Assembly: GCA_025774805.1 (NCBI GenBank)
Contig: JALGZR010000001.1
Span: 9,989-73,988, forward strand
Reading direction: 5' to 3'
From: a bacterium
GTDB lineage: Bacteria > ARS69
Length of the DNA stretch: 64,000 nt
Under the pieces are notes generated by a model. The model had not been told where the DNA came from, did no database searches, and was given only the letters and a program-made list of their open reading frames with translations. Positions 27,601 to 35,681 of this stretch are shown piece after piece. Made by a program: the position numbers and the translations under genes. The number at the start of each line of letters is the position of its first letter. Within the stretch, counting starts at the first letter, position 1.

Positions 27601-27775
27601 CGGCCGCAGCGTGAGGGGGCTCTTCCGGGGGCTCATGACGCCGGGCCAGATCCGGACGGCACACTGGAACGGCCGCGATCGTTTCGGCGAGCTGGTCGGG
27701 AACGGGATCTACTTCGTGCGGTTGCAGATCGCGGATCGCCCCGCCGTGACCCGGAAGGTCACGGTTCTGCGGTAG
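24653..27775 (+). CDS. Large secreted protein with fibronectin-III-like domains and FlgD-like sorting tail
   Basis: A 1040-residue protein. GTG 24653 is preferred: GGAGGT lies seven bases upstream and it is followed at once by a signal peptide (RRALGLSLLIAS ... SATAQ). Residues about 35-420 form a unique domain rich in Trp, Tyr and Cys (for example LACLCESCEGGG and GDCWYGYADG) that I do not recognise. From about 431 there are fibronectin-III and purple-acid-phosphatase-like Ig domains (VTDLGATPGATGEVELTW, LQPETTYYFSVRARD and three more units), and the last about 95 residues are a FlgD/type IX-like module (NPVPGG, VYDVTGRSV, NGIYFVRLQ) ending RKVTVLR. It is probably a surface or extracellular protein; transcription is likely sigma-54 dependent. 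Confidence 0.85.
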   Translation: MHLCAWRYRRALGLSLLIASMTMLGHATSATAQSELLQPQDMEYLGAFLLPSGREFTYTKGVKAYRPDGDPQGPDDGFPGSLFGTGHVHHPLVWEVNIPVPVNSRDPDDLHSAEILQEPEDIITWDIELKGLEYLPPQGAQTTPKLHYATGTHFQYDLNAYHGWFETNLSSPQRAGSWFVGDPNEINPLNTNEYIFTIPQEWADQYVPGKRLACGRFRGGQWSSGPTIIAFGPWNHGNPPPEDYNLDATPLLLYEYLACLCESCEGGGNGGNCLEGHCEDDEWRGGAWIHGERTAVAIVGVKGYGDCWYGYADGTIYSECAPNCPELGSRGYWSSYYKSVILLYNPDDLAAVARGELNADLPQPYEVVDIGPYLFGYDGELDRGKIKVAGTAYDSERGYLYITEMYGYDPRPVVHVWSVGGSPSEPDSIPPDPVTDLGATPGATGEVELTWTAPGDDGSSGRAIMYLVRRSDSTIDDEGAWSDATPVTGAPSPQTAGSSESMTVTGLQPETTYYFSVRARDDALNVGDLSNSPSVTTAADEDPPILINVSVEESEPGTLRFTWSTNEPATSEVRWDADYPGSGPLANTLSDPLLTIEHDLELSGLSAGSRIHYQVSSTDAAGNTLTDAIDYIDIQSTDTTPPGIIAGPSVSVDSSATMALISWRTDEPAVGWVEWGMTPSFGRGTDETTEYSTSHNHRLVGISHGQIIHFRVHVTDGSGNTTVSDADSFLVETDFDPPVVTDPVIVSTSSQTLLTFYTDEPSFGTLDWGVDPNDLSNSIPLASADQPAIMHLALLEGLSASTTYYWRLSLSDLSGNVTETEGDFLFSDGTPLDSTAPLAPDGLYIANFDEEFGVALQWMPNSENDLAGYEVHRRPIGEDGEPTGAWYTINHGLLTETAFLDDGVGIGLSYEYEVVARDVSSNESPPSESVEFDPEYWMSLQNLLGTPHPNPVPGGDVTRIDFRAPAVLGAESVRAEMMVYDVTGRSVRGLFRGLMTPGQIRTAHWNGRDRFGELVGNGIYFVRLQIADRPAVTRKVTVLR

Positions 27776-28872
27776 ACCGGAACGGCACAATTCGAGCGGT
27801 CCGGAAGGAGGGATTCCGACGATGGACATCCTCCCGGACCCCGATCGATGGCGCCTCGGCTTGGCCGGGGCGCCACCGTCATGATGCCCCGTACGAATCC
27901 ATGGAGCTTGGAGGAGAAGGCGACGAAGGAACTATACGGGTGCTCTCCCGGGCCGAGCCGGGGCTCCTTCCTAGGGAGCCGGTGCCGGCCTTTCCGGCGA
28001 TCGAGGCGGCCTTCGTAGGTCGGGCCTGCCGTCCCCGTTGGAGAATCGAGTCTCGCCCCCCCCCATTGCACACCCCGTCGCCGGGACACACTTCCTCCCG
28101 GTCGGCGGGGCCTTGTCCGGCGTGACTCGGAGTTGTGACCAATCGGCGAGAACCAATCCAATATCGTCACCATGGTCATTCCGTATCGTCGCAGGTCGGT
28201 GTTCGGGTCCGGCCGGGCACCACCGGAAGCACTGAGGCGCGCTGCCGTGGCGATCGTCGAGTGGGGCGAAACGTTACGATCATTCTCCGGAGTGCGTCCG
28301 GCACCGGTTCGAGCTTACCGGAACCGGGCGTCCCGAGAATCGGACGCAGCCGGAGGAGACCGAGGGTACCGCTCTGGAGGAGGAGGCGATCCCGGTCGGC
28401 ATCGAAGAAGCCTCATCCCTGGCCCTGATCGAGCCACGGTGCTATGTTCCGGCGAATTGGGAGGGGAGCATTGGGCGCGATGAGGGCCGGCGGCCGGGCC
28501 TGGGGAGCGACTTCCGGCGGCATCGGACACTTCGGCCGGTGACGGGGCTGGGGGCGGGACAACGCCAGGACAGCCGTTTCCAGAGATACCCGCAACGGCA
28601 GGAGAGCCGCCTCCATCGCCGGTTTACCCGTGACCGAACCATCGGTACCTGCCGCCGCGAGCTATTCCCCGATCCGGACGACACCACGATCAACGACGAC
28701 GTCGCCGTTCCTCCGGGAATTCTCTCCCGTGGCGCCCCCGTCACCTTCGAGTTCCTCGCTATCGCCAGCTCCCTCTGGCGGCCATTGTATATGACAGTCG
28801 CAGCGGTCCAGGATGAGGTGGGCGATCTCATCATCGTCCGACACTTGCCCTGAACCTAGACCAGGAGGAACC
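27776..28872. other. Long intergenic region
   Basis: About 1.1 kb between the FN3 gene and the SGNH hydrolase gene. No frame in it shows recognisable protein features or a good ribosome site. A strong hairpin near its left end (27849-27875) is listed separately. It might be decayed coding sequence. Confidence 0.35.
27849..27875 (+). terminator. Hairpin downstream of the FN3 gene
   Basis: TGGCGCC (27849-27855) pairs with GGCGCCA (27869-27875), and inside it CGGC pairs with GCCG around a three-base loop, giving an 11-bp stem with one bulged mismatch. It lies about 75 bases after the FN3 stop. There is no U-tract, so it may stabilise the transcript end or act with Rho. Confidence 0.4.
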
Positions 28873-29937
28873 GTGACTCAGCGCAAGACGTTCCTGGCGG
28901 ACACCGCGCTCTTTGCGGGAACCCTGATCGTATGCCTCGTCGTTGCCGAGGTCGTGCTTCGGGCGGTCGGGATCTACGGCATACGGATCGGCAAGATCGA
29001 TCACATAGAGCCCGTCGACGATCCTATTCTTGATTTCCGGCTAGTTCCCGGCTCCGAGTGGGTGTACAACGGAATCCCCTATCGCATCAACGCCCACGGC
29101 TGGCGCGACCACGGCCACGAGTACGAGAAGCCAGACAGTACGGTACGGCTCGTCATCCTCGGTGACTCCGTCCTCAACGGTCACGGCGTGAAGATGGAGG
29201 AGGTCTGGGCGAAGCAGCTCGAATACCGACTGAATGAAGGCGGTGGCACCCCGCACTTCGAGGTCATCATGCTGGCCATCGGGGCGCTCAACACCAAACA
29301 GGAGGCCCATCTCTTGGAGGTCGAGGGGATGAAGTACGACCCGGATCTGATCCTGGTGGGCTACGTCCTTAACGACCCCGAACCGGGCATGAGCTCCCAG
29401 GGCGCACGCGAACGCCGCGAGCACATGGGCGCTTTCCACAAGTTTAAGCAAATGCTCAAGTTGTCAAGCGTCGTTTTCCACTCCGTCCGATTGATCGACA
29501 GTCTGATCTGGCGATTGCAGGTGGCGATCGGCAGGAATGACAGCTCGCACTACATCGACCGCGACTACTTCGGCGTTCTCCATGAAAGCGATGAGCAGTG
29601 GGCCGACGTCGTCGCGGCATTCGGCAAGATCCGTGAGCTCGCCGATCCCGAATGCACTCCCGTTGGCCTGGTGATCTTCCCTGTGATCTTCCAGCTCGAC
29701 AACTACCCCTGGGAGGACGTGCACTCTCAGGTGCGCGAGGCCGCGGCCGCCGTAGGATTCCGGGTCCTGGACCTGCTAGAGACGTACCGGGCTTACCCGG
29801 AAGCTGATACGCGCATCGGACGCGGAGACCATGTGCACCCAAACGCTCTCGGGCACCGGATCGCCGGCGACGCGGTCGCGAAGTGGCTCGTGGCCGAGAA
29901 CCTCTTGCCCGCGGACTCCCTTCGGCTCGCCCGGTGA
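28873..29937 (+). CDS. Membrane-anchored SGNH-fold hydrolase/acyltransferase-like protein
   Basis: A 354-residue protein. GTG 28873 follows AGGAGG directly. One N-terminal hydrophobic helix (about residues 10-32) would anchor it with the catalytic domain outside. SGNH blocks are visible: block I LVILGDSVLNG with Ser99, a block III-like VGYVLNDPEPG with Asn, and block V GDHVHPN with Asp319 and His322. Such proteins include AlgX/AlgJ-like O-acetyl transfer enzymes and lipases; near an exopolysaccharide locus a polysaccharide de- or acetylation role is plausible but inferred. Confidence 0.82.
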   Translation: MTQRKTFLADTALFAGTLIVCLVVAEVVLRAVGIYGIRIGKIDHIEPVDDPILDFRLVPGSEWVYNGIPYRINAHGWRDHGHEYEKPDSTVRLVILGDSVLNGHGVKMEEVWAKQLEYRLNEGGGTPHFEVIMLAIGALNTKQEAHLLEVEGMKYDPDLILVGYVLNDPEPGMSSQGARERREHMGAFHKFKQMLKLSSVVFHSVRLIDSLIWRLQVAIGRNDSSHYIDRDYFGVLHESDEQWADVVAAFGKIRELADPECTPVGLVIFPVIFQLDNYPWEDVHSQVREAAAAVGFRVLDLLETYRAYPEADTRIGRGDHVHPNALGHRIAGDAVAKWLVAENLLPADSLRLAR

Positions 29938-30555
29938 CCCTGTAGTAATCCGCAGATTCTCGAATCCCTCGAGGGTCGCCTTTCCCCTGTGACACGTCCG
30001 GCGCAAGGAGGCCGAGCGATGGGTGATTCTCTCCCGCGGCTGAGCGCCTCGATTCGGCGCCATCAGTCGGGTCGAAGTCATCAGACGGTTCGTTGCCGAG
30101 AAGCCCGCAAGTGTCCAGATGTCTTCTCAGTGACAGGGCGAAATCCTGAACGTCGGGCCCACGGAGAGAGCTCTCGACCACGTGGGGAAACCTCTGCAAC
30201 GATCGGAGGTGCCCGGACAACGTCATTGAGGTGGTCCGCCCCCCCCTTGCCGAACTCCTCAAAGTTCTCTCGGGTTACCTCGTCCGTGTGACGTTTCTGG
30301 TGCGATTCTGATTCTCCAGAGACGCGCGAGGTCTCGGCTCCGGTCCGGCGGTCGACCGGAAGCCGTTGGGTGTTCGCCAGGAAGGCACCGGGCCTTTTGG
30401 CGTGCAGAGATGGCTCCTCGTTCACGAGTCTTCACGACCTTGCACGCCGGTCGGAACGTCGAACCATCCGCTCGCTTTGACACTTGAGCTCGAGGAACAG
30501 GCGTGGTACCGATATGAGATGTAGCAATGTCCCATATCAACCGAAAGGTTGTGCC
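29938..30555. other. Intergenic region
   Basis: About 620 bases with no recognised gene. Open frames here have no ribosome site and no recognisable motif. The promoter of the following amidotransferase-like gene should lie at the right end. Confidence 0.35.
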
Positions 30556-32382
30556 ATGCCCGGATTGGCCGGCATATCCGTGGGGGACCACCGTCACGAT
30601 CTTCCCGAGCTTCTCGCCCGAATGACGGGCACCATGACCTACAACAAGTCCGACGACCGCGACGCCTACGTCGATATCGATCGGGGGGTGGCTTTCGGAA
30701 GAGTGCACGTCGGGATCTTCAACTCGTACCCACAGCCGGTCGAAACTTCAGAGGGCGAACTCCTGGTGATGATCGACGGCGAGCTCTACGACAATACAAC
30801 CGGCCACACCGACGCCCGGTATCTCTCCACACTCTACCAGGAGAGCGGAGAGAGATTCGTTGAGCGAGTGAACGGGGTTTTCAACTGCTTGGTCTATGAC
30901 GTCCGAGAAGAGGTGCTCAAGATCTTCAACGACCGCTTCGCCCTCGTCCCGCTCTACTATTCCTTGACCGGCAAGAACCTCGCCTTTTGTACCGAGGTCA
31001 AGGGAATCCTCGAGGTCCCCGGTGTTGACAGGACTCGGGATGATGCCGCCATCGCTGACTGCCTCACTTACGGCTTCCCTCTTGGAGACAAGTGCCTCTT
31101 CCGATCGATACGCCTCCTGCCCCCGGGATCGGTACTGCGCTTCGACCTGCGAGGACGCAGACTCGTCATATCCAGATACTGGGACTACCACGACCTCTTC
31201 GTGCCCAGGGGGGCCTATGACACTCAAGTGTCCGACGATGAAGTCGTAGACCGGCTTGTGGAGGCCGTACGGAAACGCGCCGTCAGCCATCGCGACGTCC
31301 TCGGCCTCTCCCTCTCGGGGGGCTTGGACACTCGTTCCATTCTCGCTGCGCTCGAGGGCGACGCCAAGGGCCTCGACTCGTACACTCTTGGGCTCAAGGG
31401 ATGCCAGGACGAGCTCTTGGCCTCTCGTATCGCCAGGGTTGCAGGAACCCGCCACGAGTTCGTCGAGCTCGGAGCTCACTATCTCGGCGATTACCATACC
31501 ATCGCGAACGACATGATCAGGCTCAGCGACGGCATGTTTGTTCCTGTCGAGGGCACTGAAATGCTCGCATGTGAGTACTTCCGAAAAGGAAGATTCAAGG
31601 TCCTCCTCCGTGGGCACGGCGGCGAGATGGCCAAGGCTTCTCTGGCCTTCCCCTCAATGGTAAACGGACTCACCGCCGGTTTGACCCGACGATACGAGAT
31701 ACTGACAGATCTGTTCTACAAGACCAACCTGGTGACGCCGGATGTCAATTGGAAAGACCTCTTCTCCCCCGCTTACTTTCCTTTGGTCAAGGACGCTGCT
31801 TTTCATTCCCTGGAGGAGACGTGTGGTCGAGCAGTTGACACTATGGCCGCCCCCGACGCGTTCCTGTACTTCTATCTCGACTCGTACATCCGCAGGTTCT
31901 CGGTTCTGTCCCTGACCATCTTCAAGAGTCAGGTCGAGATCCGGATGCCATTTGTGGACTACGATTTCCTGTCTGCATTGCTACGAATCCCGCCCAAAAG
32001 GCGCTGGAGGGGAGAGATCCAGCGCAAGCTTGTCACCCGATGCCAGCCCTCCATGGTCAAGGTCCCCGACTCGAACACCGGGGCGCCACTGGACGCGAAT
32101 CCTCTGCGGGTCTTCGTCATCGCCAAGGCGACCGCGGTCCTGCGGAGGCTCAGTGTCCCTGGGTTCCGTCACTACACTGAGTTTCGAGACTGGCAAAGGA
32201 ATCAGTTCAAAGAAGCCATCGAGGAGATCATCTTCAGTAGGCGGGCCGTAGAGCGAGATATTTTCAACATGACCGAGCTGCGGAGGGTCTTCCGAGAGCA
32301 CGTCGGAGGGGCAAAGGATCACGCGCATCTCCTCGGCGTGGCGGTGGGGATTGAATTGTGGCATCGCCAGTTCATGGACTGA
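30556..32382 (+). CDS. Asparagine synthase-like protein without the glutaminase cysteine
   Basis: A 608-residue protein with the two-domain layout of asparagine synthases. ATG 30556 gives MPGLAGISV, aligned with the MCGIAG start of the family, so the catalytic Cys2 is Pro. The glutaminase-like domain is otherwise kept (VNGVFNCLVYD, NDRFALVPLYY), so it probably cannot release ammonia from glutamine. The synthetase domain has LGLSLSGGLDTRS (pyrophosphate loop) and the later VEIRMPFVDYDFL. It could use free ammonia or perform another adenylation-amidation, as beta-lactam synthetase and lasso-peptide cyclases do. Codon choice is less GC-biased than in the cluster to its left, which may mean transfer. 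Confidence 0.8.
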   Translation: MPGLAGISVGDHRHDLPELLARMTGTMTYNKSDDRDAYVDIDRGVAFGRVHVGIFNSYPQPVETSEGELLVMIDGELYDNTTGHTDARYLSTLYQESGERFVERVNGVFNCLVYDVREEVLKIFNDRFALVPLYYSLTGKNLAFCTEVKGILEVPGVDRTRDDAAIADCLTYGFPLGDKCLFRSIRLLPPGSVLRFDLRGRRLVISRYWDYHDLFVPRGAYDTQVSDDEVVDRLVEAVRKRAVSHRDVLGLSLSGGLDTRSILAALEGDAKGLDSYTLGLKGCQDELLASRIARVAGTRHEFVELGAHYLGDYHTIANDMIRLSDGMFVPVEGTEMLACEYFRKGRFKVLLRGHGGEMAKASLAFPSMVNGLTAGLTRRYEILTDLFYKTNLVTPDVNWKDLFSPAYFPLVKDAAFHSLEETCGRAVDTMAAPDAFLYFYLDSYIRRFSVLSLTIFKSQVEIRMPFVDYDFLSALLRIPPKRRWRGEIQRKLVTRCQPSMVKVPDSNTGAPLDANPLRVFVIAKATAVLRRLSVPGFRHYTEFRDWQRNQFKEAIEEIIFSRRAVERDIFNMTELRRVFREHVGGAKDHAHLLGVAVGIELWHRQFMD

Positions 32383-32708
32383 GGTCCCGGGAAATGCCCA
32401 AGGGTTTGGGTCATTCAGGGTGTCCTGTTTGCCGATACCGCAGCGGGATGCGGGTCTACCTGGTGGGCGCTGGCATGGCAGACCGTTGTCCTCTTGAGAG
32501 GCTCTCGCGTCCTCGGAAGAGCCAGCTCGCCCCGGTAACAGGAGAGCCCGGCGCACCAATGTCTCGTCCTTTCGGTTGCAGGTCGTGCTTCGTGCGGTTC
32601 GGCACTTCAAGACCATGATGCCGCGACCGAAGACTTTCGGCATCAGATTCTCGAACCGATTCTGGACAGTTGTGACCCGAACATTGCGGACGAAACAGCG
32701 GCTCGATC
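32383..32708. other. Convergent intergenic region
   Basis: About 325 bases between two convergent stops. I see no gene and no clear terminator hairpin. Confidence 0.3.
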
Positions 32709-33689
32709 TCACCCGGCGTGGGGCTCGCCCCATTGCCTCCAGTCGGCGTGGGATTCGTAGCCGAATTCCACGAGGAGGTCTCCGGCGAGACGGCTGAACT
32801 GCTCCTTCTGCTCGTCGGAGAAGTGGTTGATCCAGTCCCCCGCAATACCCTTACGATAGAAGTCGCTCGAACTCCCTTTGCCCTCACTGCGGCGAGTAAC
32901 GAACCGGAAGGAAGAGCGGTGGATCATATCGTTGAGTACGGGTTCCGCGATGGGCAACTCGAGAAAGTCCAAGAGCCGCGCGACGACCTCGCGGGGTCGC
33001 TGTTTCATGTTCTCGTACGATATCGATAAGATTCCGTAAGAGTTGGCATACTCCGCCTCGAGCTCCATGGCCCGCCGCCACTTGAGGACCCTGTCCTCGA
33101 ACGCTTCCGTCCTGTCATACGTGCGCTTGAGATGGAACTCGTCGGATACCACGACGTCGCGACCGTCCCGGTGCACCACGATGAGCTTGGCTTTCGGAAA
33201 CAGCTCACGAATCTTCGGGATGTAGGGGACGTTCGTCGGCGTCTTGTCCACGAGATAGGCGCGTGGGCGCAGCCGGTCGAAAACGAAGGAATAGAACGTA
33301 CGAATCGTCTCTTCGGCTGAGTCGCACGCCAGAAGCCGACGCCGGAGTGCGCCTTGATCCCAGAGGGACAGGTCGTGGACGTCAGTCGGTCGCTCCGCCG
33401 CACTCAGCGACGACTGGCCCCGCGCCAGGCCGAGCGCTTTGCGCAGCGGTCGCGTCCACTTTGCAGCTCGGTGCCGGGGCAGCATTCGCCATCCTCCCCC
33501 CGCCCAGGCAACCTTGCGGAACAGGGCGTGGGTCGCGGCCTGAGGGCCCTCTTCCAGCGCGTACCGGAGCACGTGGGTCTCGGTCAGCCCGCGAAGATCC
33601 GGATGTAGGCTGAGAAGGTTCACGAGCCAGGTGGTCCCGCTCTTGTACTGACCGACAATGAATGCGAGCTGACGACCGTCTGCTTCCAT
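32709..33689 (-). CDS. Sulfotransferase
   Basis: A 326-residue protein. ATG 33689 has GAGGAA five bases upstream; a further in-frame ATG at 33728 lacks a ribosome site. The 5'-phosphosulfate loop QYKSGTTWLVNLL is at about residues 13-25 and the 3'-phosphate-binding strand KLIVVHRDGRDVVVS near 185-200, both diagnostic of PAPS-dependent sulfotransferases. The protein likely sulfates sugar hydroxyls of the local polysaccharide. It is divergent from the sigma-54 activator gene, with about 300 bases between them. Confidence 0.9.
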   Translation of the reverse strand: MEADGRQLAFIVGQYKSGTTWLVNLLSLHPDLRGLTETHVLRYALEEGPQAATHALFRKVAWAGGGWRMLPRHRAAKWTRPLRKALGLARGQSSLSAAERPTDVHDLSLWDQGALRRRLLACDSAEETIRTFYSFVFDRLRPRAYLVDKTPTNVPYIPKIRELFPKAKLIVVHRDGRDVVVSDEFHLKRTYDRTEAFEDRVLKWRRAMELEAEYANSYGILSISYENMKQRPREVVARLLDFLELPIAEPVLNDMIHRSSFRFVTRRSEGKGSSSDFYRKGIAGDWINHFSDEQKEQFSRLAGDLLVEFGYESHADWRQWGEPHAG

Positions 33690-33921
33690 CGGATTCCTCG
33701 GAGGGAAAGACCTGGGTTCTCGCGACATTATATGATGTCCGGATCCGCGGTCATCCGCAAGGATCGGATTCGCGGCTCGCGGGTAGCCTACCCCGCCCGC
33801 CTCGCGGACTGCACACCATTCCGGTTGCACAATGCGAGAGGGTGCACGAAAGCCCTTTGCGCACCGTGGGCGAATCGGAGCGATTGCCGGCAAATCTGAT
33901 CGACTCTGGTCTGCGTTTGCG

Positions 33922-33937
33922 TGGCACGGAAACTGCA
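33922..33937 (+). promoter_or_regulatory. Sigma-54 (-24/-12) promoter of the activator gene
   Basis: TGGCACGGAAACTGCA differs from the consensus TGGCACG-N4-TTGCA at one position. GG (33923-33924) and GC (33935-33936) are exactly ten bases apart. The predicted start of transcription near 33948 leaves a leader of about 40 bases before ATG 33989, suggesting that the activator gene is itself sigma-54 dependent and possibly autoregulated. Confidence 0.7.
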
Positions 33938-33988
33938 CAGCTTGGTCGCGTCGGTTCGGTTTCGGCCGGAGTCCGGGAGAGGCGCCCC

Positions 33989-35413
33989 ATGCAGAACATC
34001 TTGATCATCGAGCCCGACGCTCGCTATCGATCTCGCGCTCGGGGAGCGTTGGAGAGCCTCTCCTGCCAGGTGCGCGAGTCCGCCTCGATGGAGGAGGGGC
34101 TGCGCGCCATGCTCGAGACCCCCCCCTCCCTCGTCATCGCCGGAAGCAACGAGCCCGAGGCCGCCGACCTGAAGCTCCTGCGCGTCGCGCGCCAGGGAAC
34201 GCGACCTGTGCCCGTTCTCGTGCTGGCGTCGTCGGGGACGACGGAGGGCGCCATCGGCTTCATGGACGGCGGCGCGTACGACTACATCGCGAAGCCCGTT
34301 AACCCCTCCGAGCTCTTGGCGGTCGTGCAGGACATCTTGCGGCTCGCCGGCGACGCGTCTCGGCCCCTGCGAATAGCTCCCCCCGCGGATGGCATGTCCT
34401 CGCGGAGCTCAATCATCGGGCGCAGTCCCGAGATGATCGAGATCTTCAAGATGGTCGGCCGGATCGCAAAGTCCGATGCGGCCGTGCTCGTCCAGGGCGA
34501 GAGCGGCACGGGCAAGGAGCTCGTCGCGAGAACGATCCACGAGAACAGCCGGCGCGCGGGGAAGCCCTTTCTGGCCGTGAACTGCGCCGCCATCCCGGAG
34601 ACCCTGCTGGAGAGCGAGCTCTTCGGGCACGAAAAGGGCGCGTTCACCGGAGCGGCCTACTCGCGCAAGGGGAAGTTCGAGCTCTGCCACGGAGGCACGA
34701 TCCTTCTCGACGAGGTCGGAGACATGAGCCTCGCCACCCAGTCGAAGATCCTGCGCGTGCTCCAAGAGCACACGTTCGAGAGGGTCGGTGGGGAGCAGAC
34801 GCTGAGCTCCGACACACGAATCATCGCCGCCACGAACAAGAGTCTCGTCGAGGCGATCGAGCGCAGCGAGTTCCGGGTCGATCTCTTCTATCGTCTCAAG
34901 GTGGTCTCTGTCTTTCTGCCCCCGCTCCACAAGCGGCCCGGCGACCTGCCGCTCCTCATCGATCACTTCGTGAAGAAGTACTCGCATCAGGCCAAAGTCG
35001 AGATCCGGGGCATCTCGCGGCGCGCGCAGGCGCTCCTCGAGGCGCAGACCTGGACGGGCAACGTTCGAGAGCTGGAGAACGCGATCCAGACGGCCGTGGT
35101 GTTGAACCGGACGGGGACTCTCGACCTCGAGGACTTCCCGTTCCTGCAGTCGGCCGGTCGAACGGGGGCCGACGACGTCCGCCGCTCCGTGCTCGTGGAT
35201 TTGCGCGGAGCGGCGAAGAGGGCCGCGCGCGTGCTGCTCGCCGAAGACTCCCCCACGTCCCCCGCCGGGATCTACTATGGGTGCCTCAGCGCCGTGGAGA
35301 CGGCGGTCGTCGAGGCGGCGCTCGAGTCCTACGGTGGGAACCAGGTGCAGGCGGCCCGCGCCCTGGGCATCAGCCGCAACACCCTGCGCAGCAAGATGCG
35401 CATCTCCTCCTGA
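33989..35413 (+). CDS. Sigma-54-dependent response regulator with degenerate receiver
   Basis: A 474-residue NtrC-type activator. ATG 33989 follows GGGAGA. Residues 1-118 have the receiver fold, with ILIIEPD at the acidic pocket and the conserved Lys in IAKPVN (102), but the phosphoacceptor strand reads LVIAGSNEP, so Gly52 stands where Asp is needed. The AAA+ domain (about 142-370) has Walker A GESGTGKE (170-177), the sigma-54-contacting GAFTGA loop (217-222), Walker B TILLDEVGDM and an arginine-finger region. The C-terminal Fis-type helix-turn-helix is GNQVQAARALGISRNTLRSKM. Control is therefore probably not by ordinary phosphorylation. A -24/-12 promoter precedes it. Confidence 0.93.
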   Translation: MQNILIIEPDARYRSRARGALESLSCQVRESASMEEGLRAMLETPPSLVIAGSNEPEAADLKLLRVARQGTRPVPVLVLASSGTTEGAIGFMDGGAYDYIAKPVNPSELLAVVQDILRLAGDASRPLRIAPPADGMSSRSSIIGRSPEMIEIFKMVGRIAKSDAAVLVQGESGTGKELVARTIHENSRRAGKPFLAVNCAAIPETLLESELFGHEKGAFTGAAYSRKGKFELCHGGTILLDEVGDMSLATQSKILRVLQEHTFERVGGEQTLSSDTRIIAATNKSLVEAIERSEFRVDLFYRLKVVSVFLPPLHKRPGDLPLLIDHFVKKYSHQAKVEIRGISRRAQALLEAQTWTGNVRELENAIQTAVVLNRTGTLDLEDFPFLQSAGRTGADDVRRSVLVDLRGAAKRAARVLLAEDSPTSPAGIYYGCLSAVETAVVEAALESYGGNQVQAARALGISRNTLRSKMRISS

Positions 35414-35465
35414 TTCGGCATCCCCTTCAGGGGGGTGGCGGTGCATCGGGAAGCGGTTCGGGACA

Positions 35466-35643
35466 AGCCCGCATTTCTCACCAGGCTCGTCGCGAGGCAG
35501 CGGATCGTCGTTTCTGGCGAGGAGATGGCGTGATTTCGCCGAGGCGGGGCCGTAGCCCCGTCCCAGGGCGGAAGGGTGCCGACGACGAAGCCGAGAGCGG
35601 CTCGGCCGCAGCAGCAGCAGAGACCTGGTGAGATATGTGGGCT
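35466..35643. repeat. 178-bp element with 20-bp terminal inverted repeats (MITE/REP-like)
   Basis: The left end AGCCCGCATTTCTCACCAGG (35466-35485) and the reverse complement of the right end (35624-35643) match at 18 of 20 positions. The interior is rich in small palindromes, for example CGGGGCCGTAGCCCCG. The left end continues as a 33-bp block (35466-35498) that recurs at 41144-41176 with one mismatch. It encodes no protein. It lies between the sigma-54 activator stop and the TIGR03087-like gene. Confidence 0.65.
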
Positions 35644-35681
35644 AGACTTCCTCCTGCCGCCCCGGACCCGCGAGGAGCCGA

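Noticed and set aside
28038-28853. Several short open frames in the 28 kb gap
   Set aside because: No motif, no ribosome site, and frames on both strands look alike; treated as non-coding.
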